DNA from: Pandoraea sp.
GTDB taxonomy: Bacteria; Pseudomonadota; Gammaproteobacteria; Burkholderiales; Burkholderiaceae
Direction of reading: 5' to 3'
Length of the DNA stretch: 64,000 bases
Assembly: GCA_031291335.1 (NCBI GenBank)
Contig: JARLJF010000137.1
Location: 16,312-80,311 of the forward strand
This document shows, piece after piece, positions 52,663-62,393 of this stretch. The notes below the pieces were generated by a model. The model had not been told where the DNA came from. It made no database searches and was given only the letters and a program-made list of their open reading frames with translations. How positions within the stretch are numbered: the stretch's first letter is position 1; every line of letters begins with the position of its first letter. Both the position numbers and the translations under genes were made by a program.

Positions 52663-54117
52663 TCAGATTCCCCATGGCAGCGTAAAGGTTTTGGTGTTGG
52701 TGAAGCTCTTCATCGCTTCCTGCACACCTTCCTTATAGCCCAGGCCCGAATCCTTGATGCCGCCAAACGGCGTCAGCTCGATGCGATAGCCCGGGACTTC
52801 CCAGACATTGACCGTTCCGACCTGAAGCTCGTTGGTGAAGCGTGTCACGTAGTCAAGGCGGTTCGTACAGACACCGGACGACAGGCCGAACGCCGTGCCG
52901 TTGGAGATGGCAATCGCTTCCTCGATGCTGCCGAACGTCAGGATCGGCGACACCGGGCCGAAGGTCTCTTCGCGCACGACGGTCATCTTCGGGTCGACAC
53001 GGTCGATGACGGTCGGCGAGTACAGCGCGCCGTCGCGCTTGTTGCCCACGAGCAACCGCGCGCCCTGCGAGACTGCCTCGTTCACGCGCGTCTCGAACAG
53101 ACGGGCGGCCGCCTCGTCGATGACCGTGCCCATGTCGTTCGATCCATCGGCCGGATCGCCGTACTTCCAGGCACGGGTCTTCTCCACGACCAGTTCGGTG
53201 AACTGGGCCGCGATATCACGATGCACAAGCATGCGCTTGACCGCCGTGCAGCGCTGGCCCGAGTTCTTGTACGACCCCTGCACCGCGAGATCGGTGGCGC
53301 GATCGAGGTCGGCGTCTTCCATCACGATCAGCGGATCGTTGCCGCCCAGTTCCAGCACGATGCGACGGTAGCCGGCCTTCGACGCAATGTACTTGCCGAT
53401 CGACACGCCGCCCGTGAACGTGATCATGTCGATGTTCTCGTTGGTGATCATCTCGTCGGCGATCTCCACCGGATCGCCCGTGATGACCTGCAACATCTCG
53501 GGCGGCAGACCGGCTTCATACAGCGTGTCCGCAAGGTAAAACGCCGAGAGCGGCACCTTTTCCGAGGGCTTGAGCACCATCCGGTTATTGGTCGCAATCG
53601 ACGGCGCCACCTTGTGCGCCACCTGATTCATAGGGTGATTGAACGGTGTGATGGCCGAAATTGCCCCCAGCAACGGCTCGCGCTGCGTGACCACGCGACG
53701 CTTCTTGCCGTGCGGGGTGAGATCACAGGAGAACGCCTGTCCGTCGTCCTTGAGCGCTTCACCGGCGGCAAAGCCGAGCACATCGGCCACACGCCCGATT
53801 TCGTAGACGGCGTCTTTCTTGCACAGCCCCGATTCCATCGTGATGATCGCGGCTGCCTCGGCGGTACGCGCGCGCAGCAGCGCGGCGGCCTTCTCGAGAA
53901 TGTTGGCGCGCTCGAAACGGGTGAGCGTCGAGCGGTACTGCTTGGCGATCGAGAACGCGCGGCGCACGTCGTCGAGCGAGGCCTTCGGCACGGTGCCGAC
54001 CAGATCGCCCGAGTACGGGTTGACGACTTCGATAATCCGTTCGCGGGTCACTTTCTCGCCACCGATGCGAAGCGCTTCGGCGCGGAACTCGGGGTGCAGC
54101 TTGTGCGGCGCGTTCAT
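52663..54117 (-). CDS. phnY: Phosphonoacetaldehyde dehydrogenase
   Basis: A 484-residue NAD-dependent aldehyde dehydrogenase. Catalytic C290 (YKNSGQRCTAVKRM) and base E256 (IVLELGGNDP); the Arg-Cys pair and the ...AVKR run fit PhnY of Sinorhizobium, which oxidises phosphonoacetaldehyde to phosphonoacetate. Length equals the known enzymes (about 485). ATG 54117 has GGAG 6 nt upstream; ATG 54129 is an alternative. It follows phnA by 102 bp. The adjacent PhnA uses its product, which makes the call firm. Confidence 0.92.
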   Translation of the reverse strand: MNAPHKLHPEFRAEALRIGGEKVTRERIIEVVNPYSGDLVGTVPKASLDDVRRAFSIAKQYRSTLTRFERANILEKAAALLRARTAEAAAIITMESGLCKKDAVYEIGRVADVLGFAAGEALKDDGQAFSCDLTPHGKKRRVVTQREPLLGAISAITPFNHPMNQVAHKVAPSIATNNRMVLKPSEKVPLSAFYLADTLYEAGLPPEMLQVITGDPVEIADEMITNENIDMITFTGGVSIGKYIASKAGYRRIVLELGGNDPLIVMEDADLDRATDLAVQGSYKNSGQRCTAVKRMLVHRDIAAQFTELVVEKTRAWKYGDPADGSNDMGTVIDEAAARLFETRVNEAVSQGARLLVGNKRDGALYSPTVIDRVDPKMTVVREETFGPVSPILTFGSIEEAIAISNGTAFGLSSGVCTNRLDYVTRFTNELQVGTVNVWEVPGYRIELTPFGGIKDSGLGYKEGVQEAMKSFTNTKTFTLPWGI

Positions 54118-54158
54118 GGGGTTCTCCACAGCATATCCAACGGGACAGGGGCCCGGCG

Positions 54159-54182
54159 GCGCAAACGTTCTGGGGTTTGCGC
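54159..54182 (-). other. Hairpin between phnA and phnY
   Basis: GCGCAAAC (54159-54166) and GTTTGCGC (54175-54182) form an 8-bp stem with an 8-nt loop in the 102-bp phnA-phnY gap. It could be an mRNA processing or stability element within the operon. No T-run. Confidence 0.4.
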
Positions 54183-54219
54183 GCCGTTGGTTCTCATTGC
54201 AAATTCCGGTGAGCCGGCA

Positions 54220-55569
<1,350 letters not shown>

Positions 55570-55590
55570 TCATTCACTTTCTGCCAACAC

Positions 55591-56313
55591 TCAACCGGCC
55601 CGCGTCTTCGGCTGCGCCGAAGCCCCCGGTGCCCGAGAGAGCGCATCGCGAATACGGGCTCGACCGCGCGACAAGTGCTCGCGCGTGACTTGCGCCGCCC
55701 GCTCCGGATCGCGCGAGGCAATCGCGCTCACGATGTCGCGGTGCTCGCGCTCCGACTTCGGCGGCGCGGTCGTGTCGCCCGTCAACGCTTCGTGACGGAA
55801 CAGGCTCAATTCCTTGACCAGCCGACGGTAGGTCTCGAGCAACTTGCGATTGCCGACCATCTCGACGAGCGCATCGTGAAACGCCACGTTCAACTGGTAG
55901 TACGCCTCGCTGTCGCCCGACTCCACCGCGAGATGCATCGCCTCCACGGACTCGCGCAACCGGGTGAGCTGCTCCGACGTGATCGTCTCGGCCAACGTGC
56001 GGCCCACGTATTCGTCAAGCACGCCCCGCAGCGTGTAGATCTCTTCCGCCTCTTCGAGCGAGATGACGCGCACGAACACGCCGCGATTCTTCTCGGTGCG
56101 CAACAGCCCCGCCTCTTCGAGCGCACGAAACGCCTCGCGCACCGGACCGCGTGACACACCCAGACGACCGGCCACCTCGATCTCATTGAGCTTGGTGCCG
56201 GGCGTGAGCGTGCCCGCCATGATCTGGCGCTCGATCTCGTGCTGAACGAGCGTGGTGAGCGACTGACTCTGCAACAACTCGATCGCCGTGGGCGACGTGG
56301 GCTTGGGGGTCAT
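55591..56313 (-). CDS. GntR-family regulator of the phosphonate cluster (FCD type)
   Basis: A 240-residue FCD-type GntR regulator. The winged helix-turn-helix is at about residues 18-85 (TLTPGTKLNEIEVAGRLGVSRGPVREAFRALEEAGLL) and the FCD domain at about 95-215 (LNVAFHDALVEM, REHRDIVSAIA, VTREHLSRGRAR). ATG 56313 has AAGGAAG upstream. It is the first gene of the minus-strand unit ahead of phnA, phnY and faces the AEP transporter across a 401-bp region, so it is the likely repressor of both sides. Confidence 0.87.
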   Translation of the reverse strand: MTPKPTSPTAIELLQSQSLTTLVQHEIERQIMAGTLTPGTKLNEIEVAGRLGVSRGPVREAFRALEEAGLLRTEKNRGVFVRVISLEEAEEIYTLRGVLDEYVGRTLAETITSEQLTRLRESVEAMHLAVESGDSEAYYQLNVAFHDALVEMVGNRKLLETYRRLVKELSLFRHEALTGDTTAPPKSEREHRDIVSAIASRDPERAAQVTREHLSRGRARIRDALSRAPGASAQPKTRAG

Positions 56314-56714
56314 ACCGGTCTTCCTTATCTCTGAATGCTGACGCTATCGCGTGACGCCGCCCGTCATTCCGACCAAACCGCTTTTGCAGATACGCTTGGC
56401 GATTTGTGACGTTACGTGATTATTTTTGTTGCTTGACATTCAAGCACAGCAGTTTGTAGATTGTCAACAAAACACATCCGACAGGGCAGGCAAATTTTGC
56501 AACACCGTCGGGGTGAGTCGGTGCAGGCAGCGACAAAACCCTATCTGAATCAATGATTTCCATACTATTGGAGGTATTTGACGAGCAGATGACAAAGGCC
56601 AAGGGTTTCAATAAAAAGACATAATTTGCCAATAAAATGCAACACATCGCCTCATAGAGGGCGTTTGCCGTACTCACTAACGCGATCTGGATTCGCGACC
56701 CACAGGAGCCGTCC
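56314..56714. other. 401-bp divergent control region of the phosphonate cluster
   Basis: No gene. It contains the palindrome at 56431-56445, a plus-strand TTGACA (56433-56438) followed by TAGATT (56457-56462) at 18-bp spacing, and a minus-strand TTGACA (as TGTCAA at 56464-56469) facing the other way, suggesting overlapping divergent promoters. The AT-rich segment at about 56560-56645 precedes the transporter and holds no obvious site. Confidence 0.5.
56431..56445 (+). promoter_or_regulatory. Candidate GntR operator over the phosphonate -35 box
   Basis: GCTTGA-CAT-TCAAGC is a perfect palindrome with 6-bp arms, and the plus-strand -35 TTGACA lies inside it. A repressor bound here would block transcription of the transporter genes and possibly of the gntR-phnA-phnY unit. 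Confidence 0.5.
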
Positions 56715-57755
56715 ATGAACCAATCACTGCGCCGCGCCATGCGTGCTGCCGCCGCTCTCGCCGCCGGAATCGTCTGCGCCGCCCAGGCAGGCCACGCACT
56801 CGCCAAGACCACACTGACCGTGTACACGGCGTGGGAAGTCGAAGTCATGCGTCCGTACGCCGAGGCATTTCAGAAAGCGAATCCCGACATCGAAATCAAG
56901 TACGTGCGTGACTCCACGGGTGTGGTGACCGCCAAGGTGCTCGCGGAGAAAGCCAACCCGCAGGCGGACGTGATTGCAGGGCTCGCAGCGTCGAGCCTGG
57001 AGCTGATCAAGCAAGAGGGGCTGCTCACGCCATACGCGCCCAAGGGTTTCGATCAACTCACGCGCGCCTACAGCGACCGCGCCAACCCGCCGTCGTGGGT
57101 CGGGCTGGACGTATGGGGCGCCACGGTCTGCTTCAACACGGTGGAAGCGGCCAAGCGCAATCTGCCGAAGCCCACGTCGTGGGAAGACCTGGCCAAGCCC
57201 ATCTACAAGGGCATGATCGTGATGCCCAATCCGGCCACGTCCGGCACGGGTTTTCTCGACGTGACCGCGTGGCTGCAGATGTTCGGCAAGGACGGTGGCT
57301 GGAAGTACATGGATGCGCTCGACAAGAACATCGTCAAGTACACGCATTCGGGCTCGAAGCCGTGTCGGGACGCGGGCGCGGGTGAGTACCCCATCGGCAT
57401 CTCGTTCGAGTTCAACGCGCATCGCACAAAGGCGGCCGGCGCCCCCATCGACCTCGTGTTTCCGAAGGAAGGGCTGGGCTACGACATCGAAGCCGCCGGC
57501 ATCGTGAAGACCACCAAGAAGCTCGATGCCGCGAAACGCTACATGGACTGGCTTGCCAGCAAGGAAGCGAACGAGATGTACGCGAAGGACTGGGCCATCG
57601 TGGCGTATCCGGGTGTGGCGAAGAAGTTCGACACGATTCCTGCCAACTATCCCGACATGCTCGTAAAGAACGACTTCACGGAAATCGCGAAGAGCCGCGA
57701 GTCGGTGCTCGGCGAATGGCAGAAGCGCTACGGCGCCAAGTCGGAAAAGAAGTAA
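56715..57755 (+). CDS. phnS: 2-Aminoethylphosphonate ABC transporter, binding protein
   Basis: A 346-residue iron/putrescine/AEP-type binding protein. The signal peptide ends near residue 31 (AAQAGHALAKTTLTVYTAWE). Motifs NPDIEIKYVRDSTGVVTAKV, SWVGLDVWGATVCFNTVEA and AGAGEYPIGISFEFNAHRTK fit PhnS-type proteins. ATG 56715 with AGGAG 7 nt upstream. It is the first gene of the plus-strand unit that includes the ATPase, the permease and phnW, which supports AEP as ligand. Confidence 0.87.
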   Translation: MNQSLRRAMRAAAALAAGIVCAAQAGHALAKTTLTVYTAWEVEVMRPYAEAFQKANPDIEIKYVRDSTGVVTAKVLAEKANPQADVIAGLAASSLELIKQEGLLTPYAPKGFDQLTRAYSDRANPPSWVGLDVWGATVCFNTVEAAKRNLPKPTSWEDLAKPIYKGMIVMPNPATSGTGFLDVTAWLQMFGKDGGWKYMDALDKNIVKYTHSGSKPCRDAGAGEYPIGISFEFNAHRTKAAGAPIDLVFPKEGLGYDIEAAGIVKTTKKLDAAKRYMDWLASKEANEMYAKDWAIVAYPGVAKKFDTIPANYPDMLVKNDFTEIAKSRESVLGEWQKRYGAKSEKK

Positions 57756-57801
57756 CGTCTGCCGGCCCACCGGACAACGCGAACCCGCAGGAGGTCCCCG
57801 A

Positions 57802-58884
57802 ATGAGCGACGACACATATTTGAGCCTCGCCGGCATCCACAAGCGCTTCGACAGCACTGTGGTGCTACACGACATTCATCTCACCGTGCGACGCGGCGAA
57901 ATGCTGTGCTTCCTCGGTCCTTCGGGCTGCGGCAAAACCACCCTGCTGCGCGTGATCGCCGGGCTGGAGGCGCAAACGCAGGGCACGCTGTCGCAGAACG
58001 GCCGCGATATTTCGACACTACCGCCCATGCAGCGCGACTACGGCATCGTGTTTCAGTCGTACGCGCTGTTTCCCAACCTGAGCGTTGCGCAGAACGTGGC
58101 CTACGGGCTGACGAACCGGCGCGTGCCGCGCGCCGAGCGCAACGCACGCGTGGCGGAGTTGCTGAAGATGGTCGGTCTGCCGGACGCCGGTGGCAAGTTT
58201 CCCGGCCAGCTCTCGGGGGGCCAGCAGCAACGCATCGCCATTGCCCGGGCGCTGGCCACATCGCCCGGCCTGCTGCTGCTCGACGAACCGCTCTCCGCGC
58301 TCGATGCCCGCGTACGCGTGCGTCTGCGCAGCGAGATTCGCGCGCTGCAACAGCGGCTCGGCATCACCACGATTCTCGTCACGCACGATCAGGAGGAGGC
58401 GTTGTCGATGGCCGATCGCATCGTGGTGATGAACCAGGGCGTGATCGAGCAGATCGGCACGCCCGGCGAGATCTATCAGCATCCGGCGACCCCGTTCGTC
58501 GCAGACTTCGTCGGCAAGACCAACATCCTGCCTGCGCGGCTCGGCGATGCAGGGCGCGTTCGCGTCGGTCAGTACGAGCTGACTTGCGGCACGCTCAACG
58601 GCTGCCGCACCGGTGAAGACATCCGCGTCTTCTTCCGGCCGGAAGACGTTCGCGTGCGCGATATCGACGACCTCGACGACGAAGCGAACGTCTTCGACGG
58701 CGCCGTCGAGAAGATCGAGTTTCTCGGTGCGTTCTCGCGCGTGACGCTGCGCATGCAGGCGTGCGAACACCCGCTCTATGCCGATCTCTCGCCCGCAGAC
58801 ATGCAGGCACTGCAACCGGCCGCCGGCAGCGCGCTGCGCTTTGCCGTGCCGAGTGCGGCCGTACGCGTCTTCCGTCAGGGGTGA
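57802..58884 (+). CDS. phnT: 2-Aminoethylphosphonate ABC transporter, ATP-binding protein
   Basis: A 360-residue PotA/FbpC-type ATPase: Walker A GPSGCGKTT (about 39-47), signature LSGGQQQRIAIARALA (about 135-150), Walker B LLLLDEPLSALDA and switch VTHDQEEALSM. A C-terminal TOBE-like regulatory domain (about 240-355, FFRPEDVRVRDIDDL) distinguishes it from the amino-acid ATPases in the window. ATG 57802 follows AGGAGG. It lies between the binding protein (46 bp) and the permease (7 bp). Confidence 0.9.
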   Translation: MSDDTYLSLAGIHKRFDSTVVLHDIHLTVRRGEMLCFLGPSGCGKTTLLRVIAGLEAQTQGTLSQNGRDISTLPPMQRDYGIVFQSYALFPNLSVAQNVAYGLTNRRVPRAERNARVAELLKMVGLPDAGGKFPGQLSGGQQQRIAIARALATSPGLLLLDEPLSALDARVRVRLRSEIRALQQRLGITTILVTHDQEEALSMADRIVVMNQGVIEQIGTPGEIYQHPATPFVADFVGKTNILPARLGDAGRVRVGQYELTCGTLNGCRTGEDIRVFFRPEDVRVRDIDDLDDEANVFDGAVEKIEFLGAFSRVTLRMQACEHPLYADLSPADMQALQPAAGSALRFAVPSAAVRVFRQG

Positions 58885-58891
58885 GGCCACG

Positions 58892-60694
58892 ATGAGTTCC
58901 GTACCCTCAACATTGAGCAGCACGCCGCAGGCTCACGCGGCGTCCACGGCAACGGCGGTGCACACGGCGGCGGGGCGCCCGCCGCCTTCAGCAGTTCGGC
59001 CGGTGCGCCTCTCGTCGCATTGGACGGATCGCCTCGCACAGTTGTTGCTGCTCGTAGCCGCGGCGGCGGGCGTGCTCTTCCTGCTCGCGCCAATGGCCGC
59101 GATTCTCATCAAAAGCGTGCAGGACAATGACGGGCACTTCGTCGGCCTGCTGCACTTTCGCGAGTATTTTCATTCGCCCGCACTGTTCGGATCGATCTGG
59201 AACAGCGTGTGGATTTCGATGGTGACGACGTGCATCACCGTGCCTCTCGCCTTCATCTTCGCGTATGCACTCACGCGTAGCTGCATTCGCGGGAAGACGC
59301 TGTTGCGCAATATCGCCCTCATTCCGATTCTCGGCCCCACGTTACTGCCCGCGATTTCGTTCATCTTCTGGTTCGGCAATCAGGGGTTGCTGCGGCCGTT
59401 CATGGGCGAAATCGACATCTACGGGCCGCTCGGCATCGTGATGTCGCTGGTGAACGCCACGTTCCCGCATGCGCTGATGATCCTGATCACCGCGCTCTCG
59501 CTCACCGACGCCCGGCTCTACGAGGCCGCCGACGCACTCGGCACCCCCATGCTGCGACGCTTCTTCACGATCACGCTGCCGGGCGCGAAGTACGGGGTGA
59601 TCAGCGCGGCGATGATCGTTTTCACGTATGCCATCTCCGATTTCGGGATTCCGAAAGTCATCGGCGGCGACTTCAATGTGCTCGCGACCGACATCTACAA
59701 GCTCGTGATCGGGCAGCAGGACTTCTCGAAGGGCGCGGTCGTCGGGCTCGTGCTGCTCGTGCCGGTCGGCATCACGTATCTCGTGGATTCAGTGGTGCAA
59801 CGCAAGCAGCAGGCGCTGCTCTCGGCGCGCGCCGTGCCGTACACGCCGAAGCCGTCGCGCGGTTTCGACTGGCTGATGGCCACGCTGTGCTGGGGCATGG
59901 CGGCGATCATGCTCGCGATTCTCGGCATGGCGGTGTACGCCTCGTTCGTGAAGTTCTGGCCGTACAACTTCAGCCTGTCGCTCGGCCACTATCGCTTCGG
60001 CCTCATCGAGAGCGGCGCGTTCGACTCGTATGTGAACAGCCTGCAGATGGCGTTCTGGTGCGCGGTATGGGGCACGGCGGCGATCTTCGTCATCGCGTAT
60101 CTGCTCGAGAAGACGCGTGGCATGACCTGGCTGCGCGGCTTCATCCGCATGATGGCCGTGCTGCCGATGGGTGTGCCCGGCCTTGTGCTCGGGCTCGGCT
60201 ACATCTTCTTTTTCGTCCCCGAAGCCAATCCGTTGCACAGCCTGTACGGCACGCTCGCCATTCTGGTGATCGTCAACGTCGTGCATTACTACTCGTCGAG
60301 CCACCTCACGGCAGTGACCGCGCTCAAGCAGATCGACCCGGAATTCGAGTACGTGTCGGCCTCGTTGAAGGTGCCCTTCTATCGCACGTTCTGGCGCGTG
60401 TCTGCGCCGATCTGTCTGCCGTCGATCATCGACATCAGCCGGTATCTGTTCGTCAACGCCATGACGACCGTCTCGGCCGTCGTGTTCCTCTATTCGGCCG
60501 ATACGTCGCTCGCATCGGTCGCCATCGTCAATATGGATGAGACCGGTTCCATCGGTCCGGCAGCCGCCATGGCCACGCTGGTCGTGCTCACATCGATGGT
60601 GGTGTGCCTGCTCTACCACGGCATCCAGATCGTGGTGGAGCGCTACACGCAGGCATGGCGACGGCCGTCGGGCATGGTCCGCAAAGCGCATTGA
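58892..60694 (+). CDS. 2-Aminoethylphosphonate ABC transporter, fused two-domain permease
   Basis: A 600-residue permease with two MetI-type halves, each with about six membrane spans. EAA-type loops are ALSLTDARLYEAADALGTPM in the first half and ALKQIDPEFEYVSASLKVPF in the second, each followed by FTITLPGAK or FWRVSAPICLP. A single fused chain replaces the separate PhnU and PhnV of Salmonella. The polar N-terminus (about 45 residues) rich in Ser and Ala carries no signal. ATG 58892 is 7 bp after the ATPase stop, and phnW follows 148 bp on. Confidence 0.88.
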   Translation: MSSVPSTLSSTPQAHAASTATAVHTAAGRPPPSAVRPVRLSSHWTDRLAQLLLLVAAAAGVLFLLAPMAAILIKSVQDNDGHFVGLLHFREYFHSPALFGSIWNSVWISMVTTCITVPLAFIFAYALTRSCIRGKTLLRNIALIPILGPTLLPAISFIFWFGNQGLLRPFMGEIDIYGPLGIVMSLVNATFPHALMILITALSLTDARLYEAADALGTPMLRRFFTITLPGAKYGVISAAMIVFTYAISDFGIPKVIGGDFNVLATDIYKLVIGQQDFSKGAVVGLVLLVPVGITYLVDSVVQRKQQALLSARAVPYTPKPSRGFDWLMATLCWGMAAIMLAILGMAVYASFVKFWPYNFSLSLGHYRFGLIESGAFDSYVNSLQMAFWCAVWGTAAIFVIAYLLEKTRGMTWLRGFIRMMAVLPMGVPGLVLGLGYIFFFVPEANPLHSLYGTLAILVIVNVVHYYSSSHLTAVTALKQIDPEFEYVSASLKVPFYRTFWRVSAPICLPSIIDISRYLFVNAMTTVSAVVFLYSADTSLASVAIVNMDETGSIGPAAAMATLVVLTSMVVCLLYHGIQIVVERYTQAWRRPSGMVRKAH

Positions 60695-60842
60695 GTCCCA
60701 TTGAGGTCATGGACATCACCAACGCATGCACCAACGAATCGAGGCCCGGGGCTGTGTCCGCAGCGCCGGTGCCTGTCACAGCACGAATGTCGACAGTGTT
60801 GTTACTTCTCTCGCTTGTTTTCCCGCTTGATAGGAGGCGGTC

Positions 60843-61976
60843 ATGATTCTCGGTCAGGAACCGATTCTGCTCACCCCCGGCCCGCTCACCACGTCGCCGG
60901 CAACCCGACAGGCCATGTTGCGCGACTGGGGCTCGTGGGACGCCCAGTTCAACCGCATTACCGCGTCGCTGTGCCGTGATCTGGTGGACGTCGTCCATGG
61001 CGGCGACGACTATGTCTGCGTGCCTCTGCAAGGCTCGGGCACGTTCTCTGTCGAGGCGGCCATCGGCACGCTCACGCCACGCGGTGCGCGCATTCTCGTG
61101 CCGGATAACGGCGCGTATTGCCAACGTATTCTGAAGATCTGCCGCTATCTCGGCCGCGACGCCGTCGCCCTGCCCATCCCCGAAGATCAGGCGGCCAGCG
61201 CCACCGCCATCGACGAGGCGCTGACGCGCGATCCGTCGATCACGCACGTTGCGCAGGTGCATCTGGAAACCGGAGCGGGGGTGCTCAATCCGCTCGCCGA
61301 CATCGCGCGCGTCTGTCAGAAACATGGCAAGGGACTCATCGTCGATGCCATGAGTTCGTTCGGCGCCGTGGAGATCGACGTGCGCTCGATGCCGTTCGAC
61401 GCGCTCATCGCCGCGAGCGGCAAGTGCCTCGAAGGCGTGCCGGGCATGGGCTTCGTGATTGCGAAGAAGTCGGTACTGGAGGGCAGCGCCGGCAACAGTC
61501 ATTCGCTGGCCATGGACCTGCACGACCAGTACACCTACATGCAGAAGACCACGCAATGGCGCTTCACGCCGCCGACGCATGTGGTCGCGGCGCTGCGTGC
61601 GGCTGTCGATCAGTTCCTCGCCGAAGGGGGGCAACCGGTACGCGGCGAACGTTATCAAAAGAACTGCCGTGCGCTGGTCGACGGGATGGCGTCGCTGGGT
61701 TTCCGTCCGTTCCTTGCGCCGGAAGTTCAGGCGCCAGTGATCGTTACGTTCCACGCGCCCGCTGACAGCAAGTATGACTTCAAGGCGTTTTACGCGGCGG
61801 TGCGCGATCGGGGCTACATCCTCTATCCGGGCAAACTCACGCAGATCGAGACGTTCCGGGTCGGCTGTATCGGCGCCATCGACGACAACGAGATGCGCAA
61901 TGTCGTCACCGCGATTGCACAGTCGCTGGCGTCGCTCGGCATTCGACAGGTCGCACCGCTCACGCGCGCTGCCTGA
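60843..61976 (+). CDS. phnW: 2-Aminoethylphosphonate:pyruvate transaminase
   Basis: A 377-residue class V PLP aminotransferase that converts AEP and pyruvate to phosphonoacetaldehyde and alanine. The PLP lysine is K194 ([17 protein letters not shown]); other landmarks are [11 protein letters not shown] (about 9-19), [12 protein letters not shown] (about 61-72), [11 protein letters not shown] (about 140-150) and [13 protein letters not shown] (about 167-179). Length matches known PhnW (about 365-375). ATG 60843 has AGGAGG a few bases before. It completes the plus-strand AEP uptake unit. Confidence 0.94.
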   Translation: MILGQEPILLTPGPLTTSPATRQAMLRDWGSWDAQFNRITASLCRDLVDVVHGGDDYVCVPLQGSGTFSVEAAIGTLTPRGARILVPDNGAYCQRILKICRYLGRDAVALPIPEDQAASATAIDEALTRDPSITHVAQVHLETGAGVLNPLADIARVCQKHGKGLIVDAMSSFGAVEIDVRSMPFDALIAASGKCLEGVPGMGFVIAKKSVLEGSAGNSHSLAMDLHDQYTYMQKTTQWRFTPPTHVVAALRAAVDQFLAEGGQPVRGERYQKNCRALVDGMASLGFRPFLAPEVQAPVIVTFHAPADSKYDFKAFYAAVRDRGYILYPGKLTQIETFRVGCIGAIDDNEMRNVVTAIAQSLASLGIRQVAPLTRAA

Positions 61977-62393
61977 CAGGTTAGCGGCCGGTCAAACGCA
62001 GGACGACGGGTGGCCGTGCGGTCACCCGTTCTGGATGATTTCCACTTAACCAGGGAATCGTCCGAAACTTGGCATTTCCTCCGACGCTGCAACGGCGTCA
62101 CCCCGTCATCGCACGGCCTTGATTCCCCAGCCAAAAGCGGCACCGGCGCCGGGTCCCCGACTGCCCTCGCTACCTACGCGCAACGGGCACTTTCCCATCG
62201 CGCTTCCTAGAATGTCCCGCACACAAACCGCGCATTAGCGCTTCGTCCGGCAAGGAACGCGACAGTCCGCAAGGCTCGTTGATCGTTCATCCGCCGCTGT
62301 CGTCGCCTCCCCCCGAATGTCGGCTGCCAAGGGCGCGCTCATCTCGTGCGCGCCGCCTTCCTGCACTCCACGTCATTTGGGAATCGGAGCACG
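61977..62393. other. 417-bp gap between phnW and the autotransporter
   Basis: No gene seen. A hairpin at 62006-62029 (ACGGGTGGCC with GGTCACCCGT, one G-T wobble, 4-nt loop) lies 30 bp after the phnW stop and may end that transcript. It lacks a T-run. The autotransporter promoter should be in the last 200 bp; I do not see a convincing -35/-10 pair. Confidence 0.45.
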
